Shown here piece after piece: positions 32,951 through 41,865 of a stretch of 64,000 bases of DNA. Under the pieces are notes generated by a model that had not been told where the DNA came from, did no database searches, and saw only the letters and a list, made by a program, of their open reading frames with translations. The position numbers and the translations under genes were made by a program. Source of the DNA: CAWUKT01 sp963923035 (GTDB lineage: Bacteria; Bacteroidota; Bacteroidia; J057; JADKCL01). The DNA lies in contig CAWUKT010000019.1 in NCBI GenBank assembly GCA_963923035.1, forward strand, positions 28,400 through 92,399, read 5' to 3'. Position 1 is the stretch's first letter. Every line of letters starts with the position of its first letter.

Positions 32951-34657
32951 TTAGAGGTTGCCCGTATTGACGACCGCCTCTACTTTCATGGCGAGGTTCA
33001 GCTTCAAAGAATACGTATTGAAGATTTTGACAGGGGTTTGTTGGGCGCCGTCGCGCGTGGTCTCGATGGAACCGCGGAGTTCAACGTGGCGCAATCCAGC
33101 AGTTTCCAAACGCTCCAGCAGTTCACGCTCCAGCAAAATGTCCGTGATCTCAATCGTCCGGCCATTGACCTGGTCGATTTGGTTGTTGACCACAGTGCCA
33201 GAACGGATGATTTGCTCGGATCCATTTTCCCAGACCGAATCGATGACCACAAAATTGCTGTCCAGGAATCGAATCTGACCTACAGCGTCAATCGGGAATC
33301 CGTTCTCGATGATCAAACGCAGTTGGACGGAGGTGATTTCCTCGATGTCGTCGTCAATCGGGAAGATATCGACTTCGGTGGTATCGGTCTTGGTAAAGTT
33401 GGTCGCGCGGCCAAAGAAGGGAAGGTATGCTTCCAGGTCCATCTTGAGGCGGCTGGTATCGGCCACCCAGTTCGGGTTGATGGCGGAAGAAGCCGGATCA
33501 GCGGTCAGGTCAACCTGGTAAATGAGCTTATTCGGCTCGATTTCGGCAGCCTGGACCACATTGGTCGGCGGATTCGCAACGTCAGACAGGGTATCGATGG
33601 TCACCTGGACGCCCAACTGGTTGGGATTGCCCTGGACCACCACACCGGCGTCGAAGGGAGAGGTAATCTGGACCACTTCGTTTTCGTCTTCATCCAATGC
33701 GTAAAAGGTATTGGTTTGGATGAGCAGGTCGGCACCGAAGGAGTTGGTGAAAATGGTCACCAGGCGCGGCTCCTCCCAGAAGATATCGCCTTCATCGGAG
33801 TTGTTGAAGAGGCGGACATCTACGGTATCGAGGTCAACCGGCACGAATTGCTCGTTGAGGTCGCCAGTGAGAAGCGAGAACTCCATCCCCGCCAGGGCGA
33901 AGGTCAACTGAGAGCTCTGGCCAGCTACGGGAGCGCCGGTACCAGTCCGGTAGGTCACCGAAGCCGAAACGGTCAACGAGTTGGGATTTCCACTCATGTC
34001 GAGCACCCGACCTGCCAGCAGTGTGTTCACTGCGTTGTTTCCGTTCGCCGGAACATTCAGGGTAATGGTGGTCGGAGCGCCATTGTCCAACAATTCCTGG
34101 AAGGTGATCGTCCAAACGGCATCACAAGAGACGCCACTGGAAACCGAGAAATTGAAGGAGCCATTCTTGAACCGTACCGTTTCCAGGTCCGGAGCTGAAA
34201 CCTGACCATTGTTGTTAAAGGTCGAGAGGTCAAGGTTAAAATTGAACGGCGGAATGTTGGTCGTCGCATCGTTCCCGCCCAATACTGTAGCGACATCATT
34301 GGGGGCAATGGGAACTGCGGTCGGTTGAAGGGCTTGGTCCGGGATGTTGAAAGCATCTTCGGCGGTCAGGGAGAAGACTTCGCTGAAGTACTTGAGGGCC
34401 AGCAGACCCTCAGCGTCCCAGAGGACGACGTCTTCGTCGTCAAACCGGTTCAGGGCCTCTGCCATGTCGATTTCGGATTCGATCAGCGGGACCGCCAGCT
34501 CCGGATTCCAGGTCACGTCGCTGTCCAGCCGATCCGGCCGGAGCAGGTCGTAATCCTTCTTACAGGACTGAAGCAGCCATCCGCTCACCAATACCGCCAC
34601 CAAGCAAGTAACAATCTGTAGGGGTTGGTTTTTTCCTTTACGCTGCAAAAAACTCAT
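32951..34657 (-). CDS. Large surface lipoprotein of unknown function
   Basis: A 568-residue protein with an SPII signal (VLVSGWLLQSC, lipobox LQSC) followed by KKDYDLLRPDRLDSDVTWNP. The body is beta-rich with many acidic and Thr/Asn residues and no family motif I can name; segments such as INPNWVADTSRLKMDLEAYL look like repeated immunoglobulin-like or jelly-roll strands. It precedes the OmpA/TSP3 gene on the same strand, 45 bases apart, so the two are probably one operon and may act together at the outer membrane. The start at 34657 is the first that gives a signal peptide. Confidence 0.75.
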   Translation of the reverse strand: MSFLQRKGKNQPLQIVTCLVAVLVSGWLLQSCKKDYDLLRPDRLDSDVTWNPELAVPLIESEIDMAEALNRFDDEDVVLWDAEGLLALKYFSEVFSLTAEDAFNIPDQALQPTAVPIAPNDVATVLGGNDATTNIPPFNFNLDLSTFNNNGQVSAPDLETVRFKNGSFNFSVSSGVSCDAVWTITFQELLDNGAPTTITLNVPANGNNAVNTLLAGRVLDMSGNPNSLTVSASVTYRTGTGAPVAGQSSQLTFALAGMEFSLLTGDLNEQFVPVDLDTVDVRLFNNSDEGDIFWEEPRLVTIFTNSFGADLLIQTNTFYALDEDENEVVQITSPFDAGVVVQGNPNQLGVQVTIDTLSDVANPPTNVVQAAEIEPNKLIYQVDLTADPASSAINPNWVADTSRLKMDLEAYLPFFGRATNFTKTDTTEVDIFPIDDDIEEITSVQLRLIIENGFPIDAVGQIRFLDSNFVVIDSVWENGSEQIIRSGTVVNNQIDQVNGRTIEITDILLERELLERLETAGLRHVELRGSIETTRDGAQQTPVKIFNTYSLKLNLAMKVEAVVNTGNL

Positions 34658-34973
34658 AAACAAAACTTTTTGGTATGATAAGAATCGCGCTAAAATTAGC
34701 CTTTTTGTGAAGGATAAACCACGACAATTTGTAAAAAAAGTGTGCATATCCCCCGAATTCACCATGACGATTTCCCCCTAATCTTCAACCAGTTGGGATC
34801 GAAGCCTGAAGAAGTCGCCTTTATGGAGACCTTCTATTTGCCCATCTTAGACGAACCAATTGGGTTTCGGACGAACCGAAATCAAACAAATATCTGAGGT
34901 CCAGGGGTAAAAATGTGCTAAATCTCGATGAATAAAGTGTGTGAGGGGTTGAATGAATCGGGAAGTGATTCTA
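34658..34973. other. Intergenic spacer, 316 bases, nothing clear
   Basis: The spacer lies between two minus-strand lipoprotein genes. It is AT-rich near the 34657 start. I see no open frame with plausible coding content, no exact TAnnTTTG box and no strong hairpin. Confidence 0.4.
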
Positions 34974-36287
34974 CTACTTGCTGTGGTGGTGACGCAGGCC
35001 CATGACCTGACCAAACGGCCCGGGATAGGTTCCCTGCTCCGTACCCAGAAGATCAAAGCTCTTGACCCCGGCATTGTGGCCCAGGTAGAGCAGCCCCGAG
35101 ATGGGCTCATAATCGAGGGCGGTGAAGGCTCCGGTAATCATCGGAGACGACATGTTGGTATAGGCGGGATCATACACCTGTACCCCGACCGCCGTCAGGA
35201 TATACGCATGGCCATCCACAACAGTTACATCCCGCACCGGCTCCGGCAACAATTCCTCGGCCACCACCGTCAGCGTTTGCTTGTCCAGCAACGCCACTTT
35301 TCCCGCTCCATTCTCAGTTCCCGCAGCCAGGATATGGCTATTGTCCAACTCCCGCAGCAGGGTCGGCAACCAATTTAAGGTCTCGCTCTGCTGGAGCTGG
35401 CCATTGTCCCGGTTGTAACGGTCCACCTTGATGACCTGCCCGTTGATGTCCTGCGAACTTGCGTAGAGGCCATCTTCAACTGCCAACAAAGCAACCGGAG
35501 CGTACTGGGCCTGGAACTCAAATTGAGAAGCTCCCTGGTGGCTGTACGATTGGATATAGGGGAAATTCGAATTGCCGACGAAGTAATCGCGCTGGTAAGA
35601 GGCGAATGCAGTCAGGGCCTTGGGGAAAGGTCCGGCCGGCAGTTCAACTTCATACTGGGTGCCGTAGGCGGAGGCTTCCACCACATACAAGGGGCCTTCG
35701 GGATTGCCGAAGACAATTTGTTGGGCGCGGCTGTCAACCGACAGAACCGCCATTTCATCGCCGATCACCGGACCGGGCACGTACTGATTGAAGGTATCAA
35801 TCGCATAGATGCGGGTCGAGGTGCCGTTTTCGGCTGCGACGAGGGTCTTGTAGTAGAAGGTGGGGGATTCCTGAAGGACGATGGAAACGAAATCAGAACT
35901 CGGATTGCCAGCACCGTCGTAGGCGGTGGCGCGCAGGATATAATCCCCGGTATGGGTATAGCGATCGCCCAATACCAGAGGAACCGAGAAGCGTCCCTGC
36001 TCATCGGTCGTGGTAGTAGCCGATCCTACAATTTCGTTGTTGAGGGGATCTTGCAAAACGATCCCGATGCTGACCACTTGTTCATTGTCACTGGCCACAC
36101 CAACGACCTTCACCGAAGTATTGGCAGGATAAACGTCTTGGTCACCGGGAGAAGAAATAGAGATGGAAGGCGGATATGTATCTTCCCGCTTGCATCCGGA
36201 CAGGGTCCAGATTCCAAGGACAATTAAGCCGAGCAGGCATTGAGAGAGAAGACGAGAGACCTTCAAAATAATTTGTTCTTGTTTCAC
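34974..36287 (-). CDS. Lipoprotein with Ig-like domain and beta-propeller-like repeats
   Basis: A 437-residue lipoprotein whose signal ends in the lipobox TLSGC (about residue 32). The start codon is GTG at 36287; no ATG is available before the lipobox. Residues about 35-130 form an immunoglobulin-like domain (SISISSPGDQDVYPANTSVKV, in the style of Big/PKD-like modules). Residues 140-437 hold repeated WD/YVTN-type strands (YAIDTFNQYVPGPVIGDEMAV, KVDRYNRDNGQLQQSETLNW) that look like a six- or seven-bladed propeller. It probably sits on the outer membrane; ligand unknown. It stands upstream of the lipoprotein/OmpA pair with a 316-base gap, and is divergent from dnaB. Confidence 0.78.
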   Translation of the reverse strand: MKQEQIILKVSRLLSQCLLGLIVLGIWTLSGCKREDTYPPSISISSPGDQDVYPANTSVKVVGVASDNEQVVSIGIVLQDPLNNEIVGSATTTTDEQGRFSVPLVLGDRYTHTGDYILRATAYDGAGNPSSDFVSIVLQESPTFYYKTLVAAENGTSTRIYAIDTFNQYVPGPVIGDEMAVLSVDSRAQQIVFGNPEGPLYVVEASAYGTQYEVELPAGPFPKALTAFASYQRDYFVGNSNFPYIQSYSHQGASQFEFQAQYAPVALLAVEDGLYASSQDINGQVIKVDRYNRDNGQLQQSETLNWLPTLLRELDNSHILAAGTENGAGKVALLDKQTLTVVAEELLPEPVRDVTVVDGHAYILTAVGVQVYDPAYTNMSSPMITGAFTALDYEPISGLLYLGHNAGVKSFDLLGTEQGTYPGPFGQVMGLRHHHSK

Positions 36288-36670
36288 TTTGTTAAAACCG
36301 GAAGTTCAAAGCCTACAGGCTTAGTTCCATTACCTTAGAGCAAAAATTACACGAAGCCAGTCGATTAACCAAACGAAAAAGGGTAAATAAGAGACAGTTC
36401 AAGAAATTGGGAGGGGATTTTACCTTTTTAGTCTCCTTCATTCCAAAAATTTGCCCACACCCGTTTCATTCCTTGGCTGATAATGAACTTGTTACGAAAG
36501 AAGAATTATCAACAATTGGTGGAAAACGAACCCGAAGCAAACCCTAACAATTAACTATCAATTGCTTAGAGAAAAACTGATCGGTATGGTTTGGGAGAGT
36601 GGATTGGCTACCTTTGCAATCCCGACAAAAGAACCAGCTTAACCGACCGAAGAATTGAGGAGGAATTGAA
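36288..36670. promoter_or_regulatory. Divergent control region upstream of dnaB
   Basis: A 383-base AT-rich region between the lipoprotein gene and dnaB. On the plus strand TACCTTTG at 36609-36616 fits the -7 consensus; the nearest TTTG (36590-36593) is only 15 nt away, shorter than usual. A strong Shine-Dalgarno, AGGAGG, ends nine bases before the dnaB ATG, unusual in this window. TTATCAACA (36506-36514) and GGTGGAAAA (36518-36526) each differ by one base from DnaA-box forms. No open frame is convincing. Confidence 0.45.
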
Positions 36671-38230
36671 ATGAATGACAAATATACCCCCGATGGCGTT
36701 TCATTCGCTGCGGGAAGGGATACCTTTCAAAAAAATACCAAACGTCCTCCGGCCAGTATCCGGGCCGGACGCGTTCCTCCGCAGGCCTTGGAAATGGAGC
36801 AGGCGGTTTTGGGGGCGTTGTTGCTGGAAAAAGGGGCTTTGAACCGGGTCGTCGACGTTGTCCGCCCCGAAATGTTCTACAGGGATGCCCACCAAATCAT
36901 CTACCAGGGCGTCAATGAGTTGTTCCAAAATTCGGAGCCCATTGACCTCCTGACCATCAAACACTGGCTGTCCACCAATGGCAAGCTCGAAGCCATCGGC
37001 GGCGTCTACTACCTCACCGAACTCACTTCCAAGGTGGCCTCCGCCGCCAACATCGAATACCACGCCCGCGTCATCGCCCAAAAATACCTCATGCGCGAGA
37101 TGATCAAGATCGGCGATGAGGTAGTGGAAAAGGCCTACGACGAAACGTCGGACGTCTTCGACCTCCTCGACGATACGGAGAAGCGGCTGTTTGAATTGTC
37201 CGAAACCAACCTCCGCCGAAATTATATGGCGATGACGGACCTCGTCCACTCCACTCTGAAACGCCTGGAAGGGCTTCAGGGCCAGGAAGGCGGTGTCACC
37301 GGCGTGCCGACCGATTTCCGGGTCATGGACAAGATGACCTCCGGCTTCCAGCCTTCGGACCTCGTCATCATCGCGGCCCGTCCCGCGATGGGAAAGACGG
37401 CCTTTACCCTGTCCGTCGCCCGAAATGCCGCCGTGAAATACGGCGTCCCGGTGGCCTTCTTCTCCTTGGAGATGGCGGCCACCCAGCTCGTCCAGCGTCT
37501 CCTCTGTTCCGAGGCCGAAATCGACGCCCAAAAAGTGCGGACCGGCCAGCTGGAACGCTACGAATGGGAGCAGCTCACCAGCCGGATCGGCAACCTCAGC
37601 AAGGCCCCGATTTACATCGACGATACGCCGGCCCTGTCCATCATGGACCTCCGGGCCAAGGGCCGTCGCCTGAAGGCCGAGAAAAACCTCGGCATGATCA
37701 TCATCGACTACCTACAGTTGATGACGGGCAGTTCCAAGGCGGGCAGCCGGGAACAGGAGATCGCCTCTATTTCGCGGTCGCTGAAGGAATTGGCGAAGGA
37801 AATCAACGTGCCGATCATCGCGCTGTCGCAGTTGAGCCGGGCGGTGGAAACCCGGGGCGGCGACAAGAAGCCGATGCTGTCTGACCTTCGGGAATCGGGG
37901 TCGATCGAGCAGGACGCGGACATGGTCATGTTCCTGTACCGGCCCGAGTATTACGGCCTCACGACCTACGAAGATGGCACGAGTACCCAGGGCGTGGCCG
38001 AGGTGATCATTGCGAAGCAACGGAATGGTCCCGTCGGGGACGTGCGGCTTCAGTTCATCAACAAATTTGCGAAGTTCATGGACCTGAACGACTCCGAAGC
38101 CGAGCAGAACCTAGCCAAGATGGGCATCAGCATGGACAACAACGCGAATACCATCACGATGCCGTCCAAGATGAATGACGAAAGTGGCGATGGCGGCGGA
38201 TCAGAGGGCGATTTCAATTTCCCCTTCTAA
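36671..38230 (+). CDS. dnaB: Replicative DNA helicase
   Basis: A 519-residue hexameric helicase that unwinds the fork ahead of the replisome. The N-terminal DnaB domain (about 35-140: PPQALEMEQAVLGALLLEKG) is joined by a linker to the RecA-like core with Walker A AARPAMGKTAF, Walker B LGMIIIDYLQLM, the Gln-rich loop and NGPVGDVRLQF at the arginine finger/end. It is slightly longer than usual because of a 30-residue N-terminal lead and an acidic Gly/Asn-rich tail (NDESGDGGGSEGDFNF). It is a single-gene unit closed by a terminator. The candidate origin lies about 1 kb downstream. Confidence 0.96.
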   Translation: MNDKYTPDGVSFAAGRDTFQKNTKRPPASIRAGRVPPQALEMEQAVLGALLLEKGALNRVVDVVRPEMFYRDAHQIIYQGVNELFQNSEPIDLLTIKHWLSTNGKLEAIGGVYYLTELTSKVASAANIEYHARVIAQKYLMREMIKIGDEVVEKAYDETSDVFDLLDDTEKRLFELSETNLRRNYMAMTDLVHSTLKRLEGLQGQEGGVTGVPTDFRVMDKMTSGFQPSDLVIIAARPAMGKTAFTLSVARNAAVKYGVPVAFFSLEMAATQLVQRLLCSEAEIDAQKVRTGQLERYEWEQLTSRIGNLSKAPIYIDDTPALSIMDLRAKGRRLKAEKNLGMIIIDYLQLMTGSSKAGSREQEIASISRSLKELAKEINVPIIALSQLSRAVETRGGDKKPMLSDLRESGSIEQDADMVMFLYRPEYYGLTTYEDGTSTQGVAEVIIAKQRNGPVGDVRLQFINKFAKFMDLNDSEAEQNLAKMGISMDNNANTITMPSKMNDESGDGGGSEGDFNFPF

Positions 38231-38254
38231 GCATCCATCCAGATAACAAGTACA

Positions 38255-38290
38255 ACGCCCCCGGGAATCTCCTCGGGGGCGTCAACTTTT
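38255..38290 (+). terminator. Terminator of dnaB
   Basis: A 9-bp stem (ACGCCCCCG at 38255-38263, CGGGGGCGT at 38274-38282) with a 10-nt loop, followed by CAACTTTT on the plus strand. Confidence 0.75.
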
Positions 38291-38306
38291 AAGGGGAAAA
38301 TAGGGC

Positions 38307-39107
38307 TCAACTCTTGGGGAGGGCCTTCATAATGTATTCGGCCAACATCCCGAAATTATCCTGGATGATCTTGTTGATGTCGTCGGTAGTAGAGTTGTAA
38401 CGTGCGGTCAGCACGTCACCGGTCAGCAGCCGGCCTTCCGGCGTGAAGACGTTGTAGTGGACGCGGATCCGGCGGGTATAATTGCCGAGCTCGCGGTCGA
38501 TACATTTATTGTAATCCGTCTTGATCTCGAATTGGTTGATGGTGACGATGTAATTGGGATCGTAAGTCGTCACGAGATCGGACAGATAGGCATTGTCCTT
38601 CCAATTGAGGGCCATGTACTTTTCTTCGTGGGAAGAAATGTTGATGTAGGACTCATTGTCATTGGTCACCGGCGTTTCTTCCTTTTGCCCAATCTGCTCG
38701 AATTTGCCCCGCACCTTCTGGAAGAACTTCTTTTCGACCTTGCTCTTCAGCCGGGTGGGCGTTTCGTAAGCATAGGTTACGTTGTCATAAAACGCCTGGA
38801 AATAGTCAACGTCCACGGAGTCCTTCATTTGAAGGAGGTTCATGGGCTCGTAGCGCTTTTCAAAACGGGACTCCGTCGCATAGTCGAATCCATACATGAA
38901 ACTGCGCCGCACATGGGGCATTTTCAGCCTGGATTCTGCGGCAATGGACTTGTCGCAGTCGGAGAAATAGTACCGGGTCGGGTGAAACGGGATCACGAGT
39001 ACCCGACTATCTGCCACCGTTTCCTCCTCCGCAGACTGCAAAACGGTAGACTGAGCGAATTGCAGCATCGGCAATACGCTGATCATGAGGAATAATACGT
39101 ACTTCAT
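38307..39107 (-). CDS. Secreted protein of unknown function
   Basis: A 266-residue protein with a signal peptide (MKYVLFLMISVLPMLQFAQ). The mature part starts with an acidic segment, then RVLVIPFHPTRYYFSDCDKS, and has basic and aromatic clusters (KVEKKFFQKVRGKFEQIG). Alternating strands in the last 100 residues (DPNYIVTINQFEIKTDYNKC, RIRVHYNVFTPEGRLLTGDV) suggest a beta-sandwich. The family is not recognised. It is convergent with dnaB and divergent from the metallophosphoesterase gene; the spacer to the latter holds the DnaA-box cluster. The frame is open to 39185, but the signal peptide decides the start. Confidence 0.72.
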   Translation of the reverse strand: MKYVLFLMISVLPMLQFAQSTVLQSAEEETVADSRVLVIPFHPTRYYFSDCDKSIAAESRLKMPHVRRSFMYGFDYATESRFEKRYEPMNLLQMKDSVDVDYFQAFYDNVTYAYETPTRLKSKVEKKFFQKVRGKFEQIGQKEETPVTNDNESYINISSHEEKYMALNWKDNAYLSDLVTTYDPNYIVTINQFEIKTDYNKCIDRELGNYTRRIRVHYNVFTPEGRLLTGDVLTARYNSTTDDINKIIQDNFGMLAEYIMKALPKS

Positions 39108-39171
39108 AACAACTTTAATACGAGAACAAAAATCCAGTGGGCTGGACGGTGGATTTCCCGAGGACAAAGGG

Positions 39172-39225
39172 TTATCCACACCCACTTGTTAACAAACCTA
39201 AGCATTATCCACATACTTTTCCACA
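39172..39225 (+). other. DnaA-box cluster, candidate replication origin
   Basis: Within 54 bases are two perfect DnaA boxes, TTATCCACA at 39172-39180 and 39205-39213, and a third, TTTTCCACA at 39217-39225, with one difference. All have the same orientation, with 33 and 12 bp between starts. A weaker TTTCCACC follows at once. AT-rich sequence flanks the cluster (39235-39250 and 39308-39340). It lies in a divergent, 233-base non-coding spacer about 1 kb from dnaB. Two exact 9-mers in so short a spacer are very unlikely by chance, so it is either oriC or another DnaA-titrating or regulatory site. Confidence 0.55.
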
Positions 39226-39340
39226 TTTCCACCGAATTATTTTCATTTTTCCCCTCCCCTGCCCTCCGATCTGCCTGGGTTCATTTGATGTGAGGGGGAA
39301 AATGACGATCTTCTTTTTTAGCTATCAATCCGCATTGTTT

Positions 39341-40684
39341 ATGAAATATATCAAACGATTCTTTTTCAGCCTGTTGGCTGCCGGTCTTCTTTTTTCCTGT
39401 CAATCCAACGATCAAAATCCACCAGCCGATGACGATGTGATCAAAGACGATGATCCCGTCACGGCGAAACCGCTGCCTACCTTCCTGTTCATTTCCGATG
39501 TCCATTTGAACAGTGAAAAGAAAGAAATCACGTCCGAAAGCGGTGGTTACTGCGATGGCATCTATTACAGCGATACCGGAACCGATCTCTGGGACTATAC
39601 CAAAACCAAACTCAAGGAAGTCCTGAGCGGGCCCGACAAGCCCAATTTCATTCTTTGCACCGGGGATTTCCCGGCCCACAACGAAAGCATCAACGATCCC
39701 ACCAATATCCCCTCGGACCTCCATACCGTCTTTTCCGACCTCAGAGAAATTGCCCAGGCCAATTGTACGCCGTTTGTCTACGCCCCCGGCAACAACGACG
39801 GCCTCGGCGGGGATTACCATTCCTTCGAGGACGCCGCCAACCAACCGCCCTTCGTCACCGACTCAGGGTACGCCACCGAATGGCCCGCCATCGTCGACAG
39901 CAGCGCCGCCTGCTCCGGAGTGGATTTCGAAATCGCCGATTCCTCCCTCATCGACATGGGCTATTACAGTGCGTTTCCCCTCGGAAAAGCCGCCAATCTG
40001 CGGGTCATTTCCCTCAATACGGTCATTTTCACCACCAAATCCTACGTCAACGACCACGGCCCCAACCAATACACCGCTGCCTTTGACGAGCTGGATTGGC
40101 TGAAGGGCCAGCTCAAGGAGGCCTGCACCCGCAACGAACGCGTCATCCTGATGATGCACATTCCCCCCGGCAACGACTACAAGAACAATCCGAACTGGGT
40201 GACGGCCAGCAAGGACGGCAAAACCATCAACCAGCATTTCCTCACAATGGTGGGCGATCATTCCGATTGCATTTCTGGGGTCATTTACGGCCATACCCAC
40301 AAGGACGAACTCAAATTGCTGATGGACTCCACCGGCGGCATGAGCGAGGTGGCCATTTCCTGCCCCGGAATTACCCCTGGTCACTGCAACAATGCGGGCT
40401 TCAAACTCGTCAGCTACCAACCCGGCACCTTTGAGTTCATGGGCTTCACCACCATCTGGTCCGACTTTTTCACCACCAAAACCGCCCAACCCTACGACCA
40501 GACCTATACCTTCTCCCAGTACTACCAGAAACCGGCCGGAACGACAATGTACCACCACCTTGACTCTCTCAACGACGCCGACTCGGTCCTGATTGAGACG
40601 GGAATGGGCGAAACGTACAATGTGCGGAATGGAGAAGGGCTGAACGATACGGAAAAAGCCGCCATTTGGGCCCGGTACCAATAA
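39341..40684 (+). CDS. Metallophosphoesterase, lipoprotein
   Basis: A 447-residue phosphoesterase with an SPII signal (FSLLAAGLLFSC). All blocks of the calcineurin-like fold are present: FLFISDVHLN, ILCTGDFPAHN, YAPGNNDGLGG, ILMMHIPPGN and GVIYGHTHKDEL, which hold the two-metal site. The layout with long inserts is like acid sphingomyelinase/cyclic-phosphodiesterase-type enzymes; the substrate is probably a phosphodiester outside the cytoplasm, but its identity is open. The start at 39341 gives the lipoprotein signal; the frame is open upstream to 39137, through the DnaA-box cluster. The next gene, ada, follows 73 bases later on the same strand. Confidence 0.88.
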   Translation: MKYIKRFFFSLLAAGLLFSCQSNDQNPPADDDVIKDDDPVTAKPLPTFLFISDVHLNSEKKEITSESGGYCDGIYYSDTGTDLWDYTKTKLKEVLSGPDKPNFILCTGDFPAHNESINDPTNIPSDLHTVFSDLREIAQANCTPFVYAPGNNDGLGGDYHSFEDAANQPPFVTDSGYATEWPAIVDSSAACSGVDFEIADSSLIDMGYYSAFPLGKAANLRVISLNTVIFTTKSYVNDHGPNQYTAAFDELDWLKGQLKEACTRNERVILMMHIPPGNDYKNNPNWVTASKDGKTINQHFLTMVGDHSDCISGVIYGHTHKDELKLLMDSTGGMSEVAISCPGITPGHCNNAGFKLVSYQPGTFEFMGFTTIWSDFFTTKTAQPYDQTYTFSQYYQKPAGTTMYHHLDSLNDADSVLIETGMGETYNVRNGEGLNDTEKAAIWARYQ

Positions 40685-40757
40685 AAAATTACTTGTTCAA
40701 TTTTCGGTTGTGGGAGGAGAAGGGAAATGCGTTTTTGGGAGAAAAGAAACCAGCCCC

Positions 40758-41813
40758 ATGCCCATCCAGAATTCCGAGCAGATTGACACTTACTACGATG
40801 CCTTGGTACGCCGCGATCCGGAGTACCTGGGCATTTTCTTTGTGGGAGTGAAAACGACGGGGATATTTTGCCTGTCCACCTGCCGGGCCCGCAAACCGCT
40901 CAAGAAAAATGTCGAGTTCTTCCCCGACCTGCCGGAAGTTCTCCAGCATGGCTACCGGCCCTGCAAAATCTGTCGGCCCACCGAAAACGCCCACGAGGCC
41001 CCCGAAGATGTCCAATCCGCCCTCCAACTCGTCCAGGCGGCCGAGTTTCAAAAGGTCTCCGACGCTGACCTCCGCGAGGCGGGCCTGGCCCCCGAACGGA
41101 TTCGCCGCTGGTTCAAGCAGCACCACGGGGTGACCTTCCAAGCCTACCAACGTATGCTCCGCGTCAACCGCGCCTACCAGGACCTGAAATCAGGGGGCAG
41201 CGTCTCCGCCAGCGCCTTTGACCAAGGCTATGAATCCCTGAGCGGCTTTGCGTATACCTACCAGAAAATACTGGGGCGGAACCCGTCGGCGGCGGATGCG
41301 CCGGCTCCGATTGTATTGTCGCGGATTACCACGCCGCTGGGGCCGATGTTCATCGGGGCGACCGAGGAGGGCATCTGCCTGCTGGAATTTACGGATCGGC
41401 GGATGCTCGAGACGGAGTTCAAGGACCTGCAACGCAGGCTCCAGACCCGCATCATTGCGGGAAGCAATGCCCATTCCCGCCAATTGGAGCGCGAATTGGG
41501 CGAGTACTTCGAAGGGAAGCGCCAGCACTTCGAAGTAGCCCTTGACACGCCGGGAACCGATTTCCAACAAATGGTCTGGGAAGGCCTCCAGGACATTCCC
41601 TACGGGACGACCCGATCCTACCAGGCCCAGGCCACCCATTTGGGACGCCCGAAAGCCGTTCGGGCGGTTGCCTCCGCCAATGGCCACAACCGGGTGTCCA
41701 TTGTGGTCCCCTGCCACCGGGTGATCGGCAAGGACGGAAATCTCACCGGCTACGGGGGCGGCTTGCCCCGAAAACGCTGGCTCCTCGACCACGAAGCCAA
41801 GTTTCGACGTTAA
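40758..41813 (+). CDS. ada: Bifunctional alkylation-repair regulator/methyltransferase Ada
   Basis: A 351-residue Ada protein. It accepts methyl groups from phosphotriesters at Cys38 of its zinc site and from O6-methylguanine at the C-terminal Cys, and in methylated form activates repair genes. The zinc ligands are Cys38, Cys42, Cys69 and Cys72, the same numbers as in Escherichia coli Ada. An AraC-type helix-turn-helix part follows (about 85-175), then the methyltransferase domain (about 180-350) with PCHRVIG as active site and YGGGLPRKRWLL. All three functions are intact. The start at 40758 fits the family. It is downstream of the metallophosphoesterase gene and has a strong terminator. Confidence 0.95.
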   Translation: MPIQNSEQIDTYYDALVRRDPEYLGIFFVGVKTTGIFCLSTCRARKPLKKNVEFFPDLPEVLQHGYRPCKICRPTENAHEAPEDVQSALQLVQAAEFQKVSDADLREAGLAPERIRRWFKQHHGVTFQAYQRMLRVNRAYQDLKSGGSVSASAFDQGYESLSGFAYTYQKILGRNPSAADAPAPIVLSRITTPLGPMFIGATEEGICLLEFTDRRMLETEFKDLQRRLQTRIIAGSNAHSRQLERELGEYFEGKRQHFEVALDTPGTDFQQMVWEGLQDIPYGTTRSYQAQATHLGRPKAVRAVASANGHNRVSIVVPCHRVIGKDGNLTGYGGGLPRKRWLLDHEAKFRR

Positions 41814-41814
41814 A

Positions 41815-41846
41815 AAAGGGGCTGCCTCCTGAGAGACAGCCCCTTT
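41815..41846. terminator. Bidirectional terminator between ada and the S41 protease gene
   Basis: A perfect 10-bp stem (AAAGGGGCTG at 41815-41824, CAGCCCCTTT at 41837-41846) with a 12-nt loop. The A-run at 41812-41817 serves as a T-run on the minus strand; the plus strand has only TTT. Confidence 0.75.
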
Positions 41847-41865
41847 CGATCCTTAAATATAGTTC

